Part shown: positions 1 to 7,366 of the stretch, piece by piece
How positions within the stretch are numbered: position 1 is the first letter of the stretch
How the letters are laid out: each line of letters begins with the position of its first letter
Program-made: the position numbers and the translations under genes
From: Iodobacter violaceini
GTDB taxonomy: Bacteria; Pseudomonadota; Gammaproteobacteria; Burkholderiales; Chitinibacteraceae
Direction: 5' to 3'
Assembly: GCF_011601265.1 (NCBI RefSeq)
Contig: NZ_JAAOLX010000003.1
Span: 372,001-436,000, forward strand
Length of the DNA: 64,000 nucleotides
Notes under the pieces: generated by a model
What the model was told of the DNA's origin: nothing
Database searches by the model: none
Seen by the model: the letters and a program-made list of their open reading frames with translations, nothing else

Positions 1-578
1 CGAATTTCTTTTTCATCCTGCCATTCATCCACACCCTCTTCGATATTCTTTAAGATCAGTGTGAATTTATAATAAACGTCTTTAGTGCTGTCGTTCTTTT
101 TAACAATCGATGTAATTTCGCCTGTTAATAAATATTTAGCGCCCTTCATCTGCCCGACTTTTACTTTATTTTTATATAAGCCACTTTCTGTCTGGCGGCG
201 GATTTCTTCAACCTGCGCATCTAATGTGCTGCTGTCGGTTACAAATTTAGCACCGCTTTTCATCAGCTGCGTTTTCATGCTATTGGTGATATTGCGGGTA
301 TCAATATATTCAGTGGTTTTGTTTTTAACTTCGGCCACCACAATTAAAGGGCGGCCAGCCATGGATGGGTGCTGCATTAAAGAGCGCGCCATTGATTCTG
401 AAATCATTTGCAAATCGGTAGAGCCAAATTCATTGGTGACCGTTTCAACCGCCTTGCTGTCGCCATAAACCACATCGCCACCGCCTACGGTAGGTGATGA
501 GCTGGAAGCGCAGCCTGTGGCCAGCAATACTGCTGCCAATACCGCGCTCAGCTTTAATGCTTGTTTCATTGTTTTCAT
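1..578 (-). CDS. lpoB: Penicillin-binding protein activator LpoB (3' end outside window)
   Basis: This is an outer-membrane lipoprotein of the LpoB family, which activates the peptidoglycan synthase PBP1b from the outer membrane. The reading frame stays open to the left edge, so the last few residues are missing; 192 residues are visible, close to the usual family length. The start at 578 is preceded by AGGA eight bases upstream, and a second in-frame ATG at 569 has poorer spacing. The N-terminus carries a lipobox ending in Cys23 (LLATGC), followed by a Ser-rich linker. The body includes the family-like stretch around MAGRPLIVVAEVKNKTTEYI and a later GAKYLLTGEITSI. It follows a YcfL-like gene and a COG3014 gene on the same strand, the usual neighbourhood of lpoB in gamma- and betaproteobacteria. 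Family assignment is confident; activation of a specific PBP here is inferred. Confidence 0.85.
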   Translation of the reverse strand, partial: MKTMKQALKLSAVLAAVLLATGCASSSSPTVGGGDVVYGDSKAVETVTNEFGSTDLQMISESMARSLMQHPSMAGRPLIVVAEVKNKTTEYIDTRNITNSMKTQLMKSGAKFVTDSSTLDAQVEEIRRQTESGLYKNKVKVGQMKGAKYLLTGEITSIVKKNDSTKDVYYKFTLILKNIEEGVDEWQDEKEI

Positions 579-597
579 TGATCTGATCCTTTAGAAA

Positions 598-999
598 TTA
601 CTTAGCAGCAGGGACTGCACCTGTGTTGTCCGGGCTATTGACTTCCATTTTGAAATCCACGGCAGATGGCACGGGGGCAATGGTGTCGATAACTTGTTTT
701 TGCAAACCAATAAATTTAAGCGGCTTCCATACTTCTTCGCCGCCCACCACAAAGCCGGCATCATCAAACCAGCGGAAGCGATAATAAAGCTGCTGATCGC
801 CCTTATCCTGATTCTGCATTTCAAGCTGCACTGCCAGCAGGCCATTACGCTGAGCGGTGCGCCCGCCGGTGAGTTTGATGTATTTCATTTCACCCAGCTG
901 CTCGATGCGATCAGAAAGTGAAATCGGGGCGGCCTGGGCGATGGCTGAAAACCCAAGAACAGCGGCCAGTAAAACGCCACGGGCAAGATACTTTTTCAT
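598..999 (-). CDS. YcfL-like periplasmic protein (DUF1425)
   Basis: A small secreted protein of 133 residues. The first 22 residues form a signal peptide ending AQA, with no lipobox Cys, unlike E. coli YcfL, which is a lipoprotein. The middle contains LYYRFRWFDDAGFVVGG, which resembles the DUF1425 signature of YcfL (a YRFYWYD-type strand). The start at 999 is chosen because AGGAATAACC sits just upstream; an in-frame ATG at 1029 lacks this. It lies between the COG3014 gene and lpoB, 19 bases before the LpoB start, so the three genes are probably co-transcribed. The family has no established biochemical role; position next to lpoB suggests an envelope or peptidoglycan connection, which is inference. 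Confidence 0.75.
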   Translation of the reverse strand: MKKYLARGVLLAAVLGFSAIAQAAPISLSDRIEQLGEMKYIKLTGGRTAQRNGLLAVQLEMQNQDKGDQQLYYRFRWFDDAGFVVGGEEVWKPLKFIGLQKQVIDTIAPVPSAVDFKMEVNSPDNTGAVPAAK

Positions 1000-1034
1000 G
1001 GTTATTCCTTTATTCAAAGTAGAAAACACGATGA

Positions 1035-2450
1035 TTATTTCTTCACCTTTTTAGGCTTAGCTGGCTGAATCATAGCGTCTGCGCTCTCAGTCACCACTGT
1101 GTCTAATACCACAGATGACAAATCTGTCTTTCCTAAATACACCTGATTACCCATCACCCTGACCGGCACAATCTGGTAAGGGCTGCTTACTTTAATATCA
1201 AACGCCTCCTGCCCCTGCAGTGTTGGCACTAATACTTTATGCATACCCTGTGGCAGGGTTGCCCGCACGATGGCAATCTGCGCGGGCAGGGTACTCCAGG
1301 TACGCTCATCGGCCTGCTCGGTAATCACGCTGACCAGCCCAAGCACTAAGCTGGCAATTGCACTGGCGTTATTGTCCCGGTCATTCAGCTGCTTTTGCGC
1401 CACGCCTTTTGTCACGGCCCGGATAGTGGAGCGCAAAATAATGCCCGGCATATCGTCCCGCAATGCGCGGCGGCTCATGGCATCTACGCTGGCGATGGTG
1501 CTGACCGGCAGAAAACGCCCGTCTAATTTAAGCTGCGACGGCGCAAAATCGTTGCCAGAGCGAATCACAGGAAAAGACATCGCCGTTAAGCCAACCCGAT
1601 AAATGGGCAGGGGCACCGTCACAGATTTGCGTGCCGGGGCAAGGCCCGAGCTCACCACAAACAACACCTCGCTCATTCCGCGTTTACTGGTTTTGCTGTC
1701 GAGCTGAGACAAGCCATCTTCTAAAATCCTGGTATTGGGCTGCAGCTCGATAGCCTTGCGATAGCCCGGCGCTGCCAGGCTTTTTTCACCCAGCGCTTCA
1801 TAAACAAAAGCCGCAAGGTAATGACTAAACGCATTCTGATAGCTGTTTTTTAAAGCTAAAACGTCCGGATCATCCAGCGTTTCGGTTGGATAGCCTTTTA
1901 AATCTTTAAACGTCGTTTTTACACCTCTGCTTTTAGCCTCTGCTTCGTCTTTTTCATATGCACGCGAGCGATACTCCGCAATAATTGCTTCGCGTTCATG
2001 CGTTTTTTTGACTTCAACCCGTGCATTAGCCCAATCCCCTGCTGCGGCATGATTCATAGCCAGCAGAGTAGACAGCAATACTTTTTCGTAATCGTAGCCA
2101 TCGTAACGACGGGTTTTATCGTTGATTAAAAAGCTGCCCACCTCACCCATTAATTTATCAGGTGAGTTTTTAGCGGCGTCTTCCCAATCCTGAATTTTGG
2201 CATCCGCCTTCAGCCAGGCGCCGGTACTGCCAGACCAGTCACTTTTTAGCTGTAATAACTGACCCTTTTCCAAATAATACAAAAGGTCTTTATCGCTATT
2301 ATTCGATTCCAATACAGCCAGGGCGCTATCGGGCTTGCCTGCGCGGGCAAAATCAATCGCCCCCTGCGATTCGGCCTGATACTGGCGCATTGATCCGCAG
2401 GCACTTAAAGCCAGGACCAGGATCAAGCTGGCGCATCGTTTTAATTTCAT
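1035..2450 (-). CDS. COG3014-family lipoprotein
   Basis: A 471-residue predicted lipoprotein: a signal peptide of about 17 residues ends in the lipobox LSAC (Cys18). The first half is helical and TPR-like (LLYYLEKGQLLQLKSDWSGS; AGDWANARVEVKKTHEREA; ALGEKSLAAPGYRKAIELQPN), and the second half is more beta-like. This matches the conserved uncharacterised COG3014 family, which commonly precedes ycfL-lpoB. Start 2450 has an AAGG about 8-11 bases upstream; an upstream in-frame ATG at 2483 is possible but would place 11 residues before the hydrophobic stretch. It is first gene of the COG3014-ycfL-lpoB unit, with its promoter presumably in 2451-2630. No enzymatic motif is visible. A scaffold role in an Lpo-like envelope complex is speculation. 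Confidence 0.7.
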   Translation of the reverse strand: MKLKRCASLILVLALSACGSMRQYQAESQGAIDFARAGKPDSALAVLESNNSDKDLLYYLEKGQLLQLKSDWSGSTGAWLKADAKIQDWEDAAKNSPDKLMGEVGSFLINDKTRRYDGYDYEKVLLSTLLAMNHAAAGDWANARVEVKKTHEREAIIAEYRSRAYEKDEAEAKSRGVKTTFKDLKGYPTETLDDPDVLALKNSYQNAFSHYLAAFVYEALGEKSLAAPGYRKAIELQPNTRILEDGLSQLDSKTSKRGMSEVLFVVSSGLAPARKSVTVPLPIYRVGLTAMSFPVIRSGNDFAPSQLKLDGRFLPVSTIASVDAMSRRALRDDMPGIILRSTIRAVTKGVAQKQLNDRDNNASAIASLVLGLVSVITEQADERTWSTLPAQIAIVRATLPQGMHKVLVPTLQGQEAFDIKVSSPYQIVPVRVMGNQVYLGKTDLSSVVLDTVVTESADAMIQPAKPKKVKK

Positions 2451-2630
2451 TCCACAACCTTGGTTGATAGCGGCACAATTCATTATGCCAACTGACCCTA
2501 AATAAATTTACTTTAAAAATCACAGCATAAATGCAACGCATTGTTTCTAGTTTGCTACCAACTGCAGAACCAGTCCTGTCATCACTTTGTGCGAATGCTA
2601 CTTAATGTAAGCAAATACTGCATTGTAAAC

Positions 2631-2661
2631 AAGACAATCATCAGATTCTTAACGCTATAAT
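2631..2661 (+). promoter_or_regulatory. Probable sigma-70 promoter of the ahcY leader
   Basis: A perfect TATAAT lies at 2656-2661. A weak -35-like ACA-containing segment (AAGACA, 2631-2636) lies 19 bases upstream, a longer spacer than usual. Transcription would begin near 2668-2670, directly before the first base of the riboswitch P1 stem at 2671. That agreement is the main support. Confidence 0.55.
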
Positions 2662-2670
2662 GAAAGCACA

Positions 2671-2890
2671 TTCGAGGGGCGCTGCAACCCTTAGCAGCCT
2701 GTCGAACTTAGCATCAGTCGGCGACAGAATCACCTGATCGGCCCATATTGCACCGATTTTCTGACCAATAACTCGTTATTGGCACTACAAATCCGGCAAA
2801 AACTGGTCCCGGCCATGCGATTTTTCGCTACGACCGCCTAAGTCCGACAGACTGCCAGGGGCCAGGCTCGAATTTCTTAACTGCGCTCTC
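2671..2890 (+). promoter_or_regulatory. SAH riboswitch with enlarged P2 arm
   Basis: The segment matches the SAH riboswitch seen before ahcY genes in proteobacteria, which switches on recycling of S-adenosylhomocysteine when it accumulates. P1 is TTCGAG (2671-2676) with CTCGAA (2867-2872). The conserved core GAGGGGCGCTGCAA follows P1, and GGGCGC (2677-2682) can form the pseudoknot with GCGCTC (2883-2888), including one G-U pair. Typical aptamers are short. Here P2 is a long helix, roughly 2687-2711 with 2838-2861, nearly fully complementary, enclosing about 125 bases. That insert has its own hairpins, for example CCAATAA/TTATTGG around 2764-2781 and GCGA/TCGC around 2817-2828. Placement 70 bases before the ahcY start supports the call strongly. 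Confidence 0.85.
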
Positions 2891-2902
2891 CTGTAAACCC
2901 GC

Positions 2903-2964
2903 GCCGGGTACGGCATGCGTGTTGGAGATGCCATCCCGGCCACAGATAGGAATCACCACTGTGG
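2903..2964 (+). promoter_or_regulatory. Two hairpins forming a likely expression platform for ahcY
   Basis: Two consecutive inverted repeats follow the aptamer. The first pairs GCCGGG (2903-2908) with CCCGGC (2935-2940) and GGCAT (2912-2916) with ATGCC (2928-2932). The second pairs CCACAG (2940-2945) with CTGTGG (2959-2964); its loop holds the AGGA ribosome-binding site (2948-2951) and its 3' arm contains the GTG start codon at 2961. The two stems share base 2940 and so may compete. This arrangement fits translational control, which is inferred, not shown. Confidence 0.5.
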
Positions 2965-4358
2965 CAAATCTTGATTTTAAAGTCGCTGATCTATCTTTGG
3001 CAGATTGGGGCCGTAAAGAAATTCGCATTGCAGAAACAGAAATGCCCGGCCTGATGTCTGTGCGGAGCGAGTATGCCAAAGCACAGCCACTTAAAGGAGC
3101 CCGTATCGCGGGCTCTATCCATATGACCATCCAGACTGCTGTGCTGATTGAAGCGTTGCAAGCACTGGGGGCCGAGGTGCGCTGGGTATCTTGCAATATT
3201 TTCTCTACCCAGGACCACGCCGCAGCGGCCATTGCTGCTGCAGGTACATCGGTATTTGCCCACAAGGGCGAAACACTCGAAGAATACTGGGACTTCACCC
3301 ACCGCATTTTTGATTTCCCCAACGGCCAGTACGCCAATATGATTCTGGATGATGGCGGTGATGCCACCATTTTGCTGCACCTTGGCGCACGTGCTGAAAC
3401 CGATCCCTCGGTGATTTCTGCCCCCGGCAACGAAGAAGAAATCGTGCTGTTTGCCTCAATCAAAGCCACACTGGCCAAAGATCCTAAGTGGTACTCCACC
3501 CGCCTTGCTTATATTAAAGGCGTCACCGAAGAAACAACTACCGGTGTACACCGCCTGTATAAAATGCACAGTGAAGGCCGTCTCTCCTTCCCTGCCATTA
3601 ATGTTAACGATGCCGTTACAAAATCTAAATTCGACAACCTTTACGGCTGCCGTGAATCACTGGTTGATGGCATTAAACGCGCTACCGATGTAATGATCGC
3701 AGGTAAAGCCGCCGTGATTCTTGGCTATGGCGATGTGGGCAAGGGCTGCGCCCAAAGCCTGCGCGGCCTGGGCGCCACCGTTTACGTCACCGAAATCGAT
3801 CCGATTTGCGCGCTGCAAGCCGCCATGGAAGGCTTTCGTGTGGTGACAATGGACAGCATCTGCGATCAGGGCGATATTTTTGTTACCACCACCGGCAATG
3901 TGGGCGTGATTACGCACGAACACATGCTCAAGATGCGCAATAACGCCATCGTCTGCAATATCGGCCACTTTGACAGCGAAATTCAGGTTGCGTCCTTACG
4001 CCAGTACGAATGGGAAAACGTCAAACCGCAAGTCGATCATATTATTTTCCCTGATGGCAAACGTATTATCCTGCTGGCCGAAGGGCGTCTGGTAAATCTG
4101 GGCTGCGCCACCGGCCACCCCAGCTTTGTGATGTCCAATTCCTTTACCAATCAGGTACTGGCGCAAATCGAGCTGTTTACCAAAACCGAGCAATATCCGG
4201 TTGGCGTTTATGTTTTACCCAAACACCTCGACGAAATGGTGGCCCGCCTGCACCTGAAAAAAATCGGCGCAACACTCACCGAGCTGACCGACGAGCAAGC
4301 GGCTTATATCGACGTACCCAAGCAAGGGCCTTATAAACCGGCGCATTACCGCTATTAA
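2961..4358 (+). CDS. ahcY: Adenosylhomocysteinase (SAH hydrolase)
   Basis: Cytosolic NAD-dependent enzyme that splits S-adenosylhomocysteine into homocysteine and adenosine, completing the activated-methyl cycle. The protein starts conserved at [17 protein letters not shown] and carries the family blocks [16 protein letters not shown], the Rossmann NAD site [18 protein letters not shown], the E/D pair [17 protein letters not shown], and the C-terminal [11 protein letters not shown]. At 465 residues it has normal family length. GTG 2961 is chosen as start because AGGA lies nine bases upstream and conservation begins right after it. In-frame GTG 2919, TTG 2922 and ATG 2928 would add non-conserved residues that overlap the leader hairpin. 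It is preceded by an SAH riboswitch and followed by a strong terminator, so it is monocistronic. metK lies far away in the same window (42087). Confidence 0.97.
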   Translation: MANLDFKVADLSLADWGRKEIRIAETEMPGLMSVRSEYAKAQPLKGARIAGSIHMTIQTAVLIEALQALGAEVRWVSCNIFSTQDHAAAAIAAAGTSVFAHKGETLEEYWDFTHRIFDFPNGQYANMILDDGGDATILLHLGARAETDPSVISAPGNEEEIVLFASIKATLAKDPKWYSTRLAYIKGVTEETTTGVHRLYKMHSEGRLSFPAINVNDAVTKSKFDNLYGCRESLVDGIKRATDVMIAGKAAVILGYGDVGKGCAQSLRGLGATVYVTEIDPICALQAAMEGFRVVTMDSICDQGDIFVTTTGNVGVITHEHMLKMRNNAIVCNIGHFDSEIQVASLRQYEWENVKPQVDHIIFPDGKRIILLAEGRLVNLGCATGHPSFVMSNSFTNQVLAQIELFTKTEQYPVGVYVLPKHLDEMVARLHLKKIGATLTELTDEQAAYIDVPKQGPYKPAHYRY

Positions 4359-4386
4359 TGGTTTACAGGTGTTAATCGTCTGAAAT

Positions 4387-4418
4387 AAAAAACGGGAAGC
4401 CAGGGCTTCCCGTTTTTT
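4387..4418. terminator. Bidirectional rho-independent terminator
   Basis: A 15-base arm (4387-4401) of six A residues plus CGGGAAGCC pairs with 4404-4418, which ends in six T residues. The structure sits between convergent ahcY and the solute-binding protein gene and would work in both directions. Confidence 0.92.
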
Positions 4419-4436
4419 AAATGTGCCATGCAATCA

Positions 4437-5204
4437 TTATTTGATTTTTAATTCAACCGGGCTCTGGCTGGCAATCATTCTTTGATAGCTGCCGTCTTTT
4501 TTCATCGCGGATAAAATTTCATCGAATTTATCCCTTATCGCTCTCAGATTTCTTTTTTTGGAAAAAGCCATATAGCTGGGAATAGCCTGCACTTCGGGGG
4601 CAAGCTCTTTCACTTTATGCTCAGCACCTTTGCGCCTTAAAATATCTAAGGCGCCATACTTATTACTGACCAGAATATCAAAACGTTTTGCTAATAATTT
4701 TTCCACATTCTGTTCACCGGTATACGTCACATCCGGGGCTTTAATCATTTTATTTTTAACTGCATTATCAAAAACATCCCCATAACTGACTTTATTTACC
4801 GCACCAAAACTGTAATTAGCCAGCTTTTGCAAATCACCATCAAACTTAATATTTGATTCTTTTAAAACAAATAATGACACTGCCTGCGGCATCAGCACTT
4901 CTTTAGAATAATCCGCAAATACTTCTCTTTCTGGCGTTTTATATGCAGTAAAAACAGCATCAGCAGTGCCATCTTCAATCATTTTAATTGAGCGGGTCCA
5001 GGGCATTAAAGTGATGTTTACGGGCTGCTGCATCCGGCGAAACACTTCTTTTACGATCTCCACCACAAAACCTTTAGTCTGCCCATTTTCTTCATACTGA
5101 TAAGGGGGATACTGCAGCGTCACCAGCTCCAGTGGTGCACTTATTGCGGATGCAGCATAAATCATCAGCCCCAAACAGGAGAATCTGATTATATTTTTTT
5201 TCAT
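4437..5204 (-). CDS. Periplasmic amino-acid-type solute-binding protein
   Basis: A 255-residue secreted protein of the bacterial extracellular solute-binding family 3, used with ABC transporters for amino acids and related small molecules. Signal peptide residues 1-23 end in ISA. Family features include LQYPPYQYEENGQTKGFVVEIVKEV near the N-terminus, the TADAVFTAYKTPERE loop, and a late MAFSKKRNLRAIRDKFDEIL. Start 5204 has an excellent AGGGAGG just upstream; an in-frame ATG at 5237 lacks it. No permease or ATPase gene is adjacent, so it may be an orphan receptor or may work with components encoded elsewhere. Ligand cannot be read from the sequence. It shares the ahcY terminator at its 3' end. 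Confidence 0.8.
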   Translation of the reverse strand: MKKNIIRFSCLGLMIYAASAISAPLELVTLQYPPYQYEENGQTKGFVVEIVKEVFRRMQQPVNITLMPWTRSIKMIEDGTADAVFTAYKTPEREVFADYSKEVLMPQAVSLFVLKESNIKFDGDLQKLANYSFGAVNKVSYGDVFDNAVKNKMIKAPDVTYTGEQNVEKLLAKRFDILVSNKYGALDILRRKGAEHKVKELAPEVQAIPSYMAFSKKRNLRAIRDKFDEILSAMKKDGSYQRMIASQSPVELKIK

Positions 5205-5397
5205 AGACCTCCCTTTATGATTTAAATGGCAATGCACACTTATTTAAGCCCGTTTATTTCACAAGCATAGCGGTTTTCTATGCGCGAAATAAACACCTTA
5301 CGAATTTAAGCAATATACACTGCCATCCTGTTTTCTAAGATATGCAGCTGACAAGTTGTTGCCTGCATGGCACTCACCGGCAAGTATTCATATATAG

Positions 5398-6309
5398 CTA
5401 CCCGGAAAGAGGCGTGCCCAGTACTGCTCTTGCCGCATCCACAATCTGTTTTGACAGCGCTTCCATACGCGGCGATTGTACTTTCCATGAGTGCCAGTAA
5501 AGCTTTACATCGCACGGGTAATCCGGTGCAAGATCAATCAGATCACCAGTGGATTCAGCCAGCAGCAGCTCGGGCACCATGCCATAGCCTAAGCCGTGGC
5601 AAATAGCTGCCAGATGGGGCTCGGTGCCGGGCACATAATGGCAGGGATAGGCATCGGGCAGCAGCCCAAAGTGGTTTTCCAGAAAGCCTGCCTGCAGCGT
5701 ATCTTTGTGAGAATACGCCACCACCGGAGCACGCCGCGCATCGCTGCGGTTAATACCCTGAGGAAACCAGCGCTGGCAGAAGCTTTTGCTCGCCACCAGG
5801 CGATAGCGCATCACGCCTAAGACATCGGCAAAGCAGCCTTTCATGGGTTTTTCTTCGCTGCCAATGCAGCCTATGGCCATCCCTGATTCGAGCAGGGTGT
5901 AGGTGTGATCCTGATCTTCAACAATTAAATCAATCAGCACTTCTTCATTGACCAGTGCCTGCGCCAGCGCAGGGAAAAACCATGTGCCCAGCGTATCTGC
6001 ATTCAGTGCAATAGTCAGGAGCAGGGGCGAATAACGCTCCACGGCTAAATCTGAAGCCAGATCGGCCTCCAGCTGCATCACACGGCGCAAATATTGCAGC
6101 AATCGCTGGCCTACCGGCGTGGCCCGGGCCGGACGGCTGCGCACGACCAGTGGATTACCCAGATTACTTTCCAGCGCCCGCACCCGCTGCGAGACAGCAG
6201 AAGCCGTTAAATGTAAGCGCAATGCCGCCTGTTCAAAGCTGCCGGTTTCAATCACGGCACGCAGCGCTTCGGTTTGTCTGGGGTCTAAATTCACCAGCGT
6301 ATCTTTCAC
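5398..6309 (-). CDS. argP: LysR-family regulator ArgP
   Basis: A 303-residue LysR-type transcription factor. The N-terminal helix-turn-helix is LDPRQTEALRAVIETGSFEQAALRLHLTASAVSQRVRALES, typical of ArgP (IciA), which senses lysine and arginine and controls amino acid export and lysine genes. The C-terminal effector domain includes YVPGTEPHLAAICHGLGYGMVPELL, also ArgP-like. The start is a GTG at 6309 with a weak ribosome site; a GTG at 6294 (giving MNLDPRQ) is a possible alternative. ArgP usually sits next to argO, a LysE exporter. Here the divergent neighbour at 6443 is a TRIC-type membrane protein instead. The 133-base gap between them is the natural place for an ArgP operator, but I see no clear T-N11-A palindrome that I would defend. 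Confidence 0.85.
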   Translation of the reverse strand: MKDTLVNLDPRQTEALRAVIETGSFEQAALRLHLTASAVSQRVRALESNLGNPLVVRSRPARATPVGQRLLQYLRRVMQLEADLASDLAVERYSPLLLTIALNADTLGTWFFPALAQALVNEEVLIDLIVEDQDHTYTLLESGMAIGCIGSEEKPMKGCFADVLGVMRYRLVASKSFCQRWFPQGINRSDARRAPVVAYSHKDTLQAGFLENHFGLLPDAYPCHYVPGTEPHLAAICHGLGYGMVPELLLAESTGDLIDLAPDYPCDVKLYWHSWKVQSPRMEALSKQIVDAARAVLGTPLSG

Positions 6310-6442
6310 ATATTAAGAATTTTTAAGCATACCTTATTTTTATTAAATTATATTCAATATATCCAAACACTTATGGATAATGTCATTTAATTAATTATTT
6401 CGCATAAGCACTTATGCCCCACTCTGATAAAAGAAGTTTGAA

Positions 6443-7066
6443 ATGCTGCTTTACACTATCTATTTGATTGCCATCACTGCCGAAGCCATGTCCGGAGCGC
6501 TGATGGGCATGCGCCGCAATATGGATTTATTTGGTATTTGTTTTATAGGCACGGTCACCGCACTGGGTGGTGGTACAGCACGCGATATGCTGCTGGGCCA
6601 CTATCCGCTGGGCTGGGTGGCGCACCCGCAATATCTGCTGTTTACCATTGGGGCAGCCGCTTTAACTGCTTTAATCGCCAGCCATTTGCATCATCTGCGC
6701 CGCTTATTTTTGCTTGTTGATGCACTGGGTTTGGTAGCCTTCACCATTATTGGCTGCAATATCGGTATGGAAGCTGGCGTGCATCCCGGCATAGCCATTA
6801 TGGCGGGAGTTGTAACCGGCGTATTTGGCGGGCTGCTGCGCGATGTGCTTTGCAATCAGCAACCAATGGTACTGAGCCGCGAGTTTTACGCCAGTGTGTC
6901 TCTGGCTACCGGCGCTTTGTATATTTTGCTGCATTATTTAAAAGTAGAAACCGGCCCCGCCTCAATGATTGCCTTAGTTGCGGGCTTTAGTTTCAGATTA
7001 TTAGCAATGCGTTTACGCTGGCAATTACCTGTTTTGCGCGGCGAGCACATTAAAGGTTTTGATTAA
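6443..7066 (+). CDS. TRIC-type cation channel family protein (UPF0126/YicG-like)
   Basis: A 207-residue integral membrane protein with two copies of the UPF0126 repeat, each of three membrane helices. Repeat 1 contains GIFIGTVTALGGGTARDML-like sequence (residues about 30-52) and repeat 2 contains MAGVVTGVFGGLLRDVL (about 117-134); the glycine-rich kinks plus R-D are the family hallmark. Bacterial relatives of animal TRIC channels form trimeric potassium-permeable channels, while E. coli YicG has also been linked to glycine uptake. The gene is divergent from argP, so amino-acid-linked regulation is possible. The ribosome site is a GAAG seven bases before ATG 6443. Family assignment is secure, substrate is not. 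Confidence 0.85.
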   Translation: MLLYTIYLIAITAEAMSGALMGMRRNMDLFGICFIGTVTALGGGTARDMLLGHYPLGWVAHPQYLLFTIGAAALTALIASHLHHLRRLFLLVDALGLVAFTIIGCNIGMEAGVHPGIAIMAGVVTGVFGGLLRDVLCNQQPMVLSREFYASVSLATGALYILLHYLKVETGPASMIALVAGFSFRLLAMRLRWQLPVLRGEHIKGFD

Positions 7067-7072
7067 TGACTC

Positions 7073-7107
7073 CCCAGCGGAAAAGATAAAACATTTTTTC
7101 CGCTGGG
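7073..7107 (+). terminator. Stem-loop after the TRIC gene, possible terminator
   Basis: CCCAGCGGAAAA (7073-7084) pairs perfectly with TTTTCCGCTGGG (7096-7107) around an 11-base loop. No T-run follows, only ATTATAAATAAT, so termination is likely but not certain. The remaining bases up to the next start at 7367 are AT-rich and hold no gene I can support; they presumably include that gene's promoter. Confidence 0.5.
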
Positions 7108-7366
7108 ATTATAAATAATAAACAGCCCCGGCTAATTCCCAGAAAAACGCATTTACCCTTCCTGCCTCAGCCTTCTCCCTTTTCGCCCGAAAACTGCCTT
7201 TTAAAACCAAAGTAAGAAAAATCAGCATTTAAATAAAATTAAAAAAGCAGAAAAACTCAAATAAGCGCGATGATCATCAGGATGGAGTGCTGATTACAAT
7301 TTAACGACAATTCTAATGGGATATTTAGATATAGTTTTTGGTACACAGATCAGCCAGGGATATGCA

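Noticed and set aside
85-468. 127-residue frame on the plus strand
   Set aside because: It is antisense to lpoB, has no ribosome site and shows no domain.
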